A stretch of 64,000 nucleotides of DNA from Bacillus sp. 491mf (GTDB taxonomy: Bacteria; Bacillota; Bacilli; Bacillales; Bacillaceae_G). The stretch's first letter is position 1. The number at the start of each line of letters is the position of its first letter. This document shows positions 49,816 through 57,566 of the stretch, in pieces. Below the pieces are notes generated by a model, which saw only the letters and a program-made list of their open reading frames with translations, had not been told where the DNA came from and did no database searches. The DNA is taken from contig NZ_FOLV01000004.1 of assembly GCF_900112415.1 (NCBI RefSeq), positions 62,001-126,000 on the forward strand. The letters are read 5' to 3'. Both the position numbers and the translations under genes were made by a program.

Positions 49816-51273
49816 TTATTCCTTATGCAATGCTTTATGAATGGCCAACTGTGCTTTAGAAGTATTAGCAAAATTCAACCATTTTGCTTCAAGCTGAATG
49901 GTATGAGAATCAATTGTCATTTCAACAATATCTAGGTGTGAAAGAGTTGTCATAATTGACGTTTTATCGCCGTTTATTTTTGCTGAAGTCATATGTATTG
50001 CTAGTTCTGCGTTTACTGCAAATGCAAAATCGATAATTGTCGCTCCTTCAGGTAAACGAATAGGCTGTAATTGTGGTGTGAAAACAACGATTGTATCTTG
50101 AAAGAGTTCGTAGGAAACTAAATCATAAAAAGTGCGTACATCTTTTGTTAATCTTATATTGTTTATAATTGTGTCATCCATAAGCTGTGCAGATATCTGT
50201 TCTACTTCAGAATACGGCATATCGCTTGAAAGTAAAGAAAAAATACCTCCATCATGCCTTCGTTTACTATCTTCAGTTTGAATACAAATAGCCATCTCGT
50301 GACTTTCAATTTTGATCTTTGTTTTCAAACATTTATTAAATAAATTGCTATTAATAGCAATCGTATCTTCAAATTGATGTGGGATTGGTTCGTATAATTG
50401 ATGTACCATTCCGAGAATTTTATAACAATTTAAAATGGATGAAGTTGTAATATTAATTTTTGAAACCATAGATGCATCTTGAGTGACTTGCAGACGAGAA
50501 TAAGCAGTATAAATAGGACTTATTTCATACTGTAAGTGCCATGAGAATACTTCATCTTGAAAGCTTTGCATGTCGGTAGTAATCGTATCTGTTAGGTGGT
50601 GTAATTTTTGATTATAATTTTGTAAAAGTTGTTTCATGCCTTCGTACTTTTGGTTATGAAGATAAAAAAACGCAAGATCTTCTAATTCATATTGTATCGT
50701 TTTTAACTGTAGCTTATGGCAAAGTGGAGCGAATATCTTTAACGTTTCGTTTGCGTAAGGAACTTGTTTATGCTTATTTTTTACTTGCAGTGTTCTCATA
50801 TTATGCAATCGGTCTGTCACTTTTATTATTATCACTCGAATATCTGTTTGTGCTGCCATAAGTAACTTTTTAAAATTAATTGCTTCATATTCCTCTTTAT
50901 TTAGTACAGACTTCTTATCTACTTTCGTTAATCCATCGACAATATAGGAAACTTCCTTTCCAAAGTGCTTTTGTATATCTTCTAGCGTGTAATTTGTATC
51001 TTCTACGACGTCATGTAACAATGCTGAAACTAATGTTACATAGTCAGCTTTGCAGTCAAGTAATATGTCCGTCACTGCAAACGGATGTAGAATATAAGGT
51101 TCTCCAGATATGCGAAACTGTCCCTCATGTGCTTGTTCAGCAAACGAGATGGCAAATTGAAACTGCTTTACCTCATTTTTTGTTAAATAAGTAGCTTTTT
51201 GTATTAGTTGTTCTTTCACGAATTCACCTTCATTTTTTATTTTTTTAATTAAGGAATAATAGTTCGCCTTCAT
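49816..51273 (-). CDS. RelA/SpoT-homologue with intact HD hydrolase and degenerate synthetase domain
   Basis: The 485-residue product starts at ATG 51273; a GTG 18 codons later with AAGGTGA in front is an alternative. The HD domain keeps the hydrolase residues seen in Rel: GQFRISGEPYILHPFA, LVSALLHDVVEDTNY and KVTDRLHNMRTLQV. The middle region aligns to the synthetase domain (YTAYSRLQVTQDA..., ILNCYKILGMVHQLYEPIPH QFEDTIAINSNLF). However, the catalytic R-x-K...SIYRK and D-x-x-A-x-R elements are not recognisable. A TGS-like domain follows (DTIVVFTPQLQPIRLPEGAT). The ACT and zinc-finger domains are absent. I predict a (p)ppGpp hydrolase without synthetase activity. Confidence 0.8.
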   Translation of the reverse strand: MKANYYSLIKKIKNEGEFVKEQLIQKATYLTKNEVKQFQFAISFAEQAHEGQFRISGEPYILHPFAVTDILLDCKADYVTLVSALLHDVVEDTNYTLEDIQKHFGKEVSYIVDGLTKVDKKSVLNKEEYEAINFKKLLMAAQTDIRVIIIKVTDRLHNMRTLQVKNKHKQVPYANETLKIFAPLCHKLQLKTIQYELEDLAFFYLHNQKYEGMKQLLQNYNQKLHHLTDTITTDMQSFQDEVFSWHLQYEISPIYTAYSRLQVTQDASMVSKINITTSSILNCYKILGMVHQLYEPIPHQFEDTIAINSNLFNKCLKTKIKIESHEMAICIQTEDSKRRHDGGIFSLLSSDMPYSEVEQISAQLMDDTIINNIRLTKDVRTFYDLVSYELFQDTIVVFTPQLQPIRLPEGATIIDFAFAVNAELAIHMTSAKINGDKTSIMTTLSHLDIVEMTIDSHTIQLEAKWLNFANTSKAQLAIHKALHKE

Positions 51274-51394
51274 ACAGGAAAAAGCCTTTCTAATAGCATA
51301 TAATTGTAGGTAGACCTACATAAATATTTTTGACATCATCCAAATACGATATTTTTTGTTTAGCAATGAAAGATATATGTAAGGGGGATTATGT

Positions 51395-51982
51395 ATGAGA
51401 TTAGAAGTAGAAAAGTTACTCCAAGATCTTGAAGTATTCGGATTAGAACATGATTACACAAAAGAAACGAGAGAAGAAAGATTACGCAACGTGTCTAAAG
51501 AAATGGGGCAGTTTTTATCTATTTTGGTGAAAATGCGTGAAGCGAAACACATATTAGAAATTGGAACATCGAATGGATTCTCTACAATATGGCTTGCTAA
51601 TGCTGCAGAGGAAACAAAGGGAACTGTTACAACAGTTGAACTTTCATCGAAACGAGTGGCGGAGGCAAATGAAAACTTCCAAAAAGCAAATCTCACAAAC
51701 TATATTCATATCCATAATCAAGAAGCAGGGGCTTTTTTATCCGAACAACAAGACAAGTCGTATGATTTTATTTTTTTAGATGCAGAACGAACACAATATT
51801 TATGGTGGTGGGAAGACATAAAACGCATTTTAATGCCACAAGGAATTATCGTAGTTGATAATGCTACTTCGCATGCGGAAGAATTGCAGAATTTTTTTGA
51901 TTTAGTTGAAGAGGAGAAAAACTTTGAAACAGTGTTATTACCTTTTAAAATGGGTGCCTATGTAATGCGGAAAAATAGCTGA
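51395..51982 (+). CDS. O-methyltransferase (SAM-dependent)
   Basis: The 195-residue product has ILEIGTSNGFSTIWLANAAE (SAM loop), VTTVELSSKRVAEANENF, YDFIFLDAERTQY and LMPQGIIVVDNATSHAEEL, typical of the O-methyltransferase family 3 / caffeoyl-CoA type. ATG 51395 follows AAGGGGGATTATGT. In the usual family the Asp residues at D-A-E and D-N bind a divalent metal; both are present. Substrate unknown. Confidence 0.83.
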   Translation: MRLEVEKLLQDLEVFGLEHDYTKETREERLRNVSKEMGQFLSILVKMREAKHILEIGTSNGFSTIWLANAAEETKGTVTTVELSSKRVAEANENFQKANLTNYIHIHNQEAGAFLSEQQDKSYDFIFLDAERTQYLWWWEDIKRILMPQGIIVVDNATSHAEELQNFFDLVEEEKNFETVLLPFKMGAYVMRKNS

Positions 51983-52179
51983 AAAGAACACACAAGAAGA
52001 ATATAAATAGTAGAATCCGCCTTAAGAATGGATGTTTCTCAGCCTTAAGTCTGAGGACAATTAAAAATACAATAGGTATACTTATAATATGAAACGGGGA
52101 ATGAATGCAATATAGACCGTTTAGAGATATGGTCACCTAACTATAATTATAAGTGTATGTATATAAAGGAGCGATTTTG

Positions 52180-53286
52180 TTGACGGAATTGCAAAAGAAG
52201 GAAAATTTATCAGTAGAGAACAATATAGAAGTGGTCGTAGATTCAGTCATTAAAGATGAGGAATTAGTTGAACTAAATAAAGAAGCAGATCTATATGTGC
52301 AAAAGTTAAATAGTGAACATAATGCAGACCTTTCGAAAGTATTGGCGCAACTAGCTGATTTAGGAGATAAAGAACAACGTGATGCAGGACAGACCTTAAC
52401 GGCATTAAAACGTCCAGTAACGGCGATGATGAATGGGAAAAATGAAGATATTCCTAAAACATTGCTTGATTTACGTAAAGTTGTTTCAGAATTAGATCCG
52501 AATTCATTGCAGGCAACTGGTATGAAACGAATTATGTTCAAAGTATTTAAGAAAAACCCGATGGAAACGTATGTTCATAAATATCAATCCATTGATAAAC
52601 AAATTGAAGAGATAATAAAAGCACTATTAGTCGGTCGTGATAATTTACGAGAAGACAGCATCGGCTTAGAAATGTTAAAAGAACAATCCGAGCAAAAGAT
52701 TCATGCGCTTGATAAACAAGTATATTTAGGAAAGAAGCTTGCGGATATGTTAGAAGTAGAAAAACAAAATCCAGAGCGTCAAAAAGATGTTCCATTAATT
52801 AACGATGCGCTAGAAAAGATTCTTGTGCGTACACGTAACATGCAGCAAGCGAAGAGTGTGTTACTACAATCTATTGCCTCTGTTGATATTATTAAGAAAA
52901 ATAATGAAAAGTTAACAGAAGCGATTCGCAACGCCATTACAATGACGCAAAACGTTGTCACAGTATCAGCAGCTATTCAATTGGCGTTAACGAATCAAAG
53001 GAAGACAATTGATGCTGTAAATGCAACAAACGAAGCGATCGAATCGATGATTTTAAGTAATTCACAGGCGTTAAAACAAAACACAGAGGAAACGACAAAG
53101 TTGTTAGAAAATCCAGCGATTGGCATGGAGAAACTTCGCGAATCATTCCAAAATGTCTTTGCGGCAATTGAAGCGTCTGAAAAATCAACAGAACGCATTA
53201 TTGAATCGAGTAAAATGTTTGTAAAAGAACTAGATACGTTTAACGATGAAATGAAAAAGAAGCTCATTCAGCGTCCAACTAAATAG
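52180..53286 (+). CDS. TelA/YaaN-family (toxic anion resistance) protein
   Basis: The 368-residue product starts at TTG 52180, eight bases after AAGGAG. It is almost entirely helical with long coiled coils (LADLGDKEQRDAGQTLTALK; KVFKKNPMETYVHKYQSIDK; RTRNMQQAKSVLLQSIASVD; ALTNQRKTIDAVNATNEAIE). These blocks are characteristic of TelA family members linked to tellurite and nisin tolerance. It is coupled with an XpaC-like gene 23 bases downstream, as in the xpaC-yaaN pair of other Bacilli but in reverse order. Confidence 0.88.
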   Translation: MTELQKKENLSVENNIEVVVDSVIKDEELVELNKEADLYVQKLNSEHNADLSKVLAQLADLGDKEQRDAGQTLTALKRPVTAMMNGKNEDIPKTLLDLRKVVSELDPNSLQATGMKRIMFKVFKKNPMETYVHKYQSIDKQIEEIIKALLVGRDNLREDSIGLEMLKEQSEQKIHALDKQVYLGKKLADMLEVEKQNPERQKDVPLINDALEKILVRTRNMQQAKSVLLQSIASVDIIKKNNEKLTEAIRNAITMTQNVVTVSAAIQLALTNQRKTIDAVNATNEAIESMILSNSQALKQNTEETTKLLENPAIGMEKLRESFQNVFAAIEASEKSTERIIESSKMFVKELDTFNDEMKKKLIQRPTK

Positions 53287-53309
53287 AATGCAATAGAGGA
53301 GGTGAAAAT

Positions 53310-54140
53310 ATGGGTTTCTTTGAATTTATTTTGCTCATTATAGGTATAGTTCTTTTGTTAGGACTTACAGCAGTAATTTTACTTGCCTATTTTGGCCGGA
53401 AATTTTATTTATCGTGGACAAAACCGTATAAACGAGCGACAGACTCAATGGAGCGTTTATCACATAGCACTGTACCATTCTTACAAGAATTCACACAGCA
53501 TCCGCTGTTTTACCGTTGGATTCGCACAGAGGGAAGCAGTAGTCAAAAAGCGTTTACTGTTCTATTTTGCACAGCTAACGAGGGTACAAAAGAACATGTT
53601 TTTTCAATGTTGCCGAAGGAAAAAAAGAAAAAACTTCATTACACCGTAAAAACAACAAAGCAAGTTACAAGTGAAGATATAGAAATGACAACGATGAAAG
53701 TAAAAGAATTCTTGAAGCGAGAAGTACAACAGCCATCAAAGCCACAAGACTTCTCGTTTTACAAGTTATACTTTTATGACCGTTATCCTGAAGCATTAAA
53801 ACATATTGAAATGTACAAACGTTCCGTAAATCCAACATTGCAAAGATGTATTGATGATGTGACGATCTCTGCATTGCAAGCTATTCCGTACTATCAAGAA
53901 AATCGTATGTTTGAACAGCAACATAAACTTGAGGCTTTCTTAATGAAAGATTTAGTAGATATGTTGTCACTCATCGCGCAAATTCCACCAGCGCAGCGTT
54001 CAGAGAAAGAAGAAGAACTTACGACCTATCTAAAAGGATTTCAAAAAGAGATGGAAGCAGTAGAACGAAACATTCGTAACGCTGTCGATCACGATTTACA
54101 AGTGAAGATGCGTGCGGCTAAAGAGAAATTTAAGAACTAA
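53310..54140 (+). CDS. XpaC-like (5-bromo-4-chloroindolyl phosphate hydrolysis) protein
   Basis: The 276-residue product starts at ATG 53310 behind AGAGGAGGTGAAAAT. One N-terminal membrane span (FIlLIIGIVLLLGLTAVILL-like) precedes a soluble helical domain with a two-part structure (VKEFLKREVQQPSKPQDFSF; QRCIDDVTISALQAIPYYQE). It is co-transcribed with the TelA-like gene. The name comes from a B. subtilis phenotype, and the biochemical role is not settled. The 20-bp terminator stem begins inside its stop codon region. Confidence 0.75.
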   Translation: MGFFEFILLIIGIVLLLGLTAVILLAYFGRKFYLSWTKPYKRATDSMERLSHSTVPFLQEFTQHPLFYRWIRTEGSSSQKAFTVLFCTANEGTKEHVFSMLPKEKKKKLHYTVKTTKQVTSEDIEMTTMKVKEFLKREVQQPSKPQDFSFYKLYFYDRYPEALKHIEMYKRSVNPTLQRCIDDVTISALQAIPYYQENRMFEQQHKLEAFLMKDLVDMLSLIAQIPPAQRSEKEEELTTYLKGFQKEMEAVERNIRNAVDHDLQVKMRAAKEKFKN

Positions 54141-54180
54141 AGAAGCGAGCATTGAAATATCAATGCTCGCTTCTTTAGTT
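54136..54180. terminator. Terminator of the telA-xpaC operon
   Basis: A perfect 20-bp stem: ACTAAAGAAGCGAGCATTGA (54136-54155) with its complement at 54160-54179. It includes the stop codon. Confidence 0.9.
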
Positions 54181-54495
54181 TAGGAGTGAAAATAATAAAA
54201 ATTTCATTTACCGTAATGATAATAAATATAACTTTAACAACTTAAAAAAATTATAATAAACCACTTTTTGTATGATTACAAATGAATAACAAACGTTGTT
54301 CAACGGAAAGGACAGTTTCTAAAAGAAATAGTTAAATGTACATCAATTATATGAATTATAATATAATCAATATAATTGAAAGGTGAGTTCGTACCGCAAA
54401 AAAGATTTAAATATTAGTTTCTAGTAATCAAAATACTAAGCTACGAAATTTTTTGGATGGTAATTCTTACACAGTCATAAATGGGGGCGATAGTT
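54181..54495. other. Intergenic region, no gene seen
   Basis: AT-rich, with short TATAAT-like boxes near 54360-54375 that could form the promoter of the MBL gene. No repeat or reading frame can be supported. Confidence 0.35.
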
Positions 54496-55362
54496 ATGCA
54501 GCAAATTAAAAAAATAGGACATTCATTTTGGTATATGACACCTGTTTCTGAAACAGATAGACCTATATTAGGAATGGTAGTTGGAAAAGAAAAGACTTTG
54601 ATGATAGATGCAGGTAATTCAGAAGCACATGCACATTTGTTTTTAGAAATGCTAAAGGAACAGGACATTTCAAATCCTGATTTCGTTGCATTAACACACT
54701 GGCATTGGGATCATATTTTTGGATTACCTGTCTTAAAAAATGCTTTGTCAATCGCATATAGTGAAACAAAAAAAGAGATGAATACACTCGTTTCTTATGA
54801 ATGGACAGATGAGGCCCTAGATACACGCGTAAAAGAAGGTACAGAAATTGAATTTTGTGCTACTTGTATAAAAAAAGAATTCAGTGAACAACCTAGAAAT
54901 ATTCAAATTGTCTTACCGTCATTAACGTTTCAGAAACAACTTGAATTAGACCTTGGTGATGTGACATGTGTATTAAAGCATGTGGGAGGTGACCATTCAC
55001 ATGACTCCGTTGTCATTTATATTAAAGAAGAAAAGATATTGTTTTTAGGAGATTGTCTCTATGCAGATATTTTTTCTTCGAAGTGGAATTATACAACGAA
55101 ACGAACGTTTGAATTAATACAAGAGTTAGAGAAATTTGATGCTGAGACCTATATTCTTTCACACGGGAAAGCAATTGATAGAAATGAGTTTTTGCAAGAG
55201 ATTCGTTTGCTACAAACAGTAGCTACCTACACGGAAACACATAAAGGCGATGCCGAAAAAATAAAAACAGCGTATAAACAAGAACTTGATAGAGAATTAA
55301 ACGAAAATGAGTTAGAAACAATAGAGTACTTTGTAAATGGTTATGAAATGGTTAACTTGTAA
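54496..55362 (+). CDS. MBL-fold hydrolase
   Basis: The 288-residue product starts at ATG 54496, eight bases after TGGGGGCG; an in-frame ATG 15 bases upstream overlaps that site. The metal motifs are complete: LTHWHWDHIFGLP (HxHxDH), GGDHSHDS, FLGDCLYAD and LSHGKAID. It is unrelated at close range to the 12092 MBL protein. Substrate unknown; the layout resembles B1-like bacterial hydrolases such as YtnP or thioesterase types. Confidence 0.83.
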   Translation: MQQIKKIGHSFWYMTPVSETDRPILGMVVGKEKTLMIDAGNSEAHAHLFLEMLKEQDISNPDFVALTHWHWDHIFGLPVLKNALSIAYSETKKEMNTLVSYEWTDEALDTRVKEGTEIEFCATCIKKEFSEQPRNIQIVLPSLTFQKQLELDLGDVTCVLKHVGGDHSHDSVVIYIKEEKILFLGDCLYADIFSSKWNYTTKRTFELIQELEKFDAETYILSHGKAIDRNEFLQEIRLLQTVATYTETHKGDAEKIKTAYKQELDRELNENELETIEYFVNGYEMVNL

Positions 55363-55432
55363 CATCAGATATTAAATACACAAAAATAGGGCGCGGCTGA
55401 GAAATCTACGCTGATGGTAAGGTATCATCTTC

Positions 55433-55494
55433 GTAAACGTCAAGAACTCCAAAACAAACTATAGGGATTGCTTTTAGAGTTGCTTGACGTTTAC
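55433..55494. repeat. Near-perfect 18-bp inverted repeat
   Basis: GTAAACGTCAAGAACTC (55433-55449) pairs with GAGTTGCTTGACGTTTAC (55477-55494) apart from one extra base. The 27-base loop is AT-rich and ends in GCTTTTA. No T run follows and no ORF overlaps it. It could be a small mobile repeat or a transcript-end structure. Confidence 0.5.
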
Positions 55495-55593
55495 TACAAA
55501 ACTATTCATCTTACATTTGCTTAGTTATTACCAATAAACTGTACTACCTTAATAGATACAATGAAATTTCTCAAAACAGTATGCAGAGAAGAA

Positions 55594-55821
55594 CTAACTT
55601 GTATCTTTTTTATCACTATCTTTTTTTAATACTTCTAAGAGATTGTGATGATGATGTAATCTATAAATCACATATGCCCAAACATACCAGTCTAAATTTT
55701 GTTTTATATTTGCTAACTCGTTAAATCCATCCATAAAACTACCTTTATCTAAGCAAAAAGAAAGAATAACAATTATGGCTGTTGTTACCCAAAATTCAGC
55801 ACTAATCAAAAAACGAATCAC
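55594..55821 (-). CDS. Small membrane-associated protein, unknown function
   Basis: The 75-residue product starts at GTG 55821 with AGGCAGGTGAAAC upstream. An N-terminal hydrophobic segment (FWVTTAIIVILSFCL) is followed by NIKQNLDWYVWAYVIYRLHH HH and a charged tail. The HHHH cluster could bind metal, but this is speculation. The family is unknown. Confidence 0.5.
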   Translation of the reverse strand: MIRFLISAEFWVTTAIIVILSFCLDKGSFMDGFNELANIKQNLDWYVWAYVIYRLHHHHNLLEVLKKDSDKKDTS

Positions 55822-55886
55822 TTACAGTTTCACCTGCCTTTCATAATTTGTTTATTTATATATTTCATTAATAAAGGGAGTAGGTT

Positions 55887-55994
55887 GTGAAAATAGATTC
55901 CTATGATAGATTATGTAAGGGAATAGAAGGGGCTTGTACGATTCTCTAAAACAAAGAGGATTAGTTGGATCATTGGGATGAAAATTCAGAATGA
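55887..55994 (+). pseudogene. Short gene relic with an intact ribosome binding site
   Basis: AAAGGGAGTAGGTT precedes GTG 55887. The frame reads MKIDSYDRLCKGIEGACTIL, TAA, NKED, TAG, LDHWDENSE, TGA. The sequence stays protein-like across both stops. The bcr1 copy begins 18 bases further on and may have replaced the rest. Confidence 0.4.
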
Positions 55995-56011
55995 TTTATA
56001 TTTCTAAACAA

Positions 56012-56168
56012 TTTATCCCGCATTAACGGGCAGTAATACTCCCACCTCAAAATTCAGCGAAAGCAAAGAAGTTAGGCGGGAGATAAACTGCCCGTAAAAG
56101 CCCGATTGGTTCAACTAATAATCAGTGGGGGATGAAGAAAACCCCCACTGATTAAAGTTTCACTTTAT
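56012..56168. repeat. bcr1 repeat, copy 2 (canonical length)
   Basis: TTTAT at 56012-56016 and 56164-56168 flank a 147-bp body. It begins CCCGCATTAACGGGCAGTAA and ends with the CAGTGGGGG...CCCCCACTG hairpin and ATTAAAGTTTCAC. The total of about 157 bp fits my memory of bcr1, a mobile non-coding repeat of B. cereus-group chromosomes. Confidence 0.85.
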
Positions 56169-56312
56169 TTGTATCTATTATCATTATGGAATTGGATACT
56201 TAAATATAGTTTAAGTATTCGAATGATTTAAAACACTCGGGTAAAATACAGTTAATATTTGGTATAATGTTATGTTATGGTATCCATAATTTATAGGAGG
56301 GGAAATTCACTC

Positions 56313-57026
56313 ATGAAAAATGAAACTTTACATAGTATGGATGATGTGATTACAATGTTAGACTCTCTATTAAGGTCGCCAGAACCATTTTGGAATCAAT
56401 TCTATTCTGACCGCGATAAAGAAGTCCCTTTCTTTGCTAATGTACCGGATGAAAATTTAGTTTCTTATTTTGATAGAAATATGATTCAGAAAGGAAAAGT
56501 ATTGGAGCTAGGTTGTGGGCCTGGTCGAAATGCTTTGTATTTAGCAAAAACAGGATGTAAGGTAGATGCAGTCGATTTATCAGAAGAAGGGATAAAATGG
56601 GCGGAAGAAAGAGCAGCTGAGCAAGATGTGTCTGTTCATTTTATCTGTAAGTCTATTTTCGATTTACAAGCCCATAACCAATATGATTTCGTATATGATT
56701 CGGGTTGTTTACATCATATACCGCCTCACCGAAGATTCCATTATGTGGAGTTAGTCAAACAAGCATTAAAGCCAAACGGGTATTTCGGCTTAACTTGTTT
56801 TGCTGCGGGAGAATTAGATGAAAAAAATGGTTCGGAAATATCAGATTGGGATGTATATCGAGGCTGGAGTTTACAGGGAGGAATTGCGTATTCAGAAAAA
56901 AAACTACGCAATGTTTTTCAAGATTTTGAGGTTATTGAACTGCGTAAAATGAAAGAAATTAAGCAGCCGAATGAAGTGTTTGGAGAAGCATTTCTTTGGA
57001 CAGCTTTATTTAGAAAGAGCTTGTAG
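56313..57026 (+). CDS. Class I SAM-dependent methyltransferase
   Basis: The 237-residue product starts at ATG 56313, ten bases after AGGAGGGG. It carries VLELGCGPGRNALYLAKTG (SAM loop), VDAVDLSEEGIKWAEERA and a conserved YDFVYDSGCLHHIPPHRR block, then LKPNGYFGLTCFAAGE. The DSGCLHHI-type motif is seen in thiol/tellurite or small-molecule methyltransferases of the TehB/TPMT group. Substrate unknown. It is monocistronic. Confidence 0.82.
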   Translation: MKNETLHSMDDVITMLDSLLRSPEPFWNQFYSDRDKEVPFFANVPDENLVSYFDRNMIQKGKVLELGCGPGRNALYLAKTGCKVDAVDLSEEGIKWAEERAAEQDVSVHFICKSIFDLQAHNQYDFVYDSGCLHHIPPHRRFHYVELVKQALKPNGYFGLTCFAAGELDEKNGSEISDWDVYRGWSLQGGIAYSEKKLRNVFQDFEVIELRKMKEIKQPNEVFGEAFLWTALFRKSL

Positions 57027-57566
57027 TTATGATGCAAAGAACAATTTCATGTACCTTTACTTAATTTTGTACATATAGTATAATAATTCCATAATTTAGA
57101 TTTCAATGAGAATAAAAAATAAATTAGACGAGGTGCTTTTTGTGAGTGGAGTAGTTTCTAAATAGGAAAAATTTAATGAAATAAATCTAATGACGAAGGG
57201 TATTTTTATATCAAAATATACCCTGTATTTGGTCATGGATTTATTTAAGTTACCTATGAAGATACCTACAACACTTTATAAAGCATGTAGCGGTGTTTAT
57301 TATTAAAGATCCAGACCTTTATTTCAAAAAGGTTTGTTTCATAATAAATATTAGTTTCTACACATGTCTTGTAAATGTATGTAAAGCTGTGGTATCCCCG
57401 CAGCTTTTTTATTTTTTTCACGACTTTTGGATAGGAAGAGTTCTTCCGTATAAATGGGAAGCGATTCTCTCTAAGAGAAGTTTTCTTTATATAAGCTTAT
57501 TGAAATCTTATTATTAGGTATCTTCATACATGATTCAATTATTAAATCATAGTGAGGAGAACAAAA
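57027..57566. other. Intergenic region with a broken ORF and a terminator
   Basis: It contains the stop-interrupted ORF at 57142-57306 and the hairpin AAAGCTG-TGG...CCG-CAGCTTT followed by T (57380-57412). The MutS2-paralogue start signal GTGAGGAGAAC lies at the right end. Confidence 0.5.
57142..57306 (+). pseudogene. Small ORF interrupted by an early amber stop
   Basis: ACGAGGTGC precedes GTG 57142. The frame reads MSGVVSK, TAG (57163-57165), EKFNEINLMTKGIFISKYTL, YLVMDLFKLPMKIPTTLYKA, CSGVYY, TAA. A good ribosome binding site and a long open remainder suggest a recently broken small gene. The family is unknown. Confidence 0.4.
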
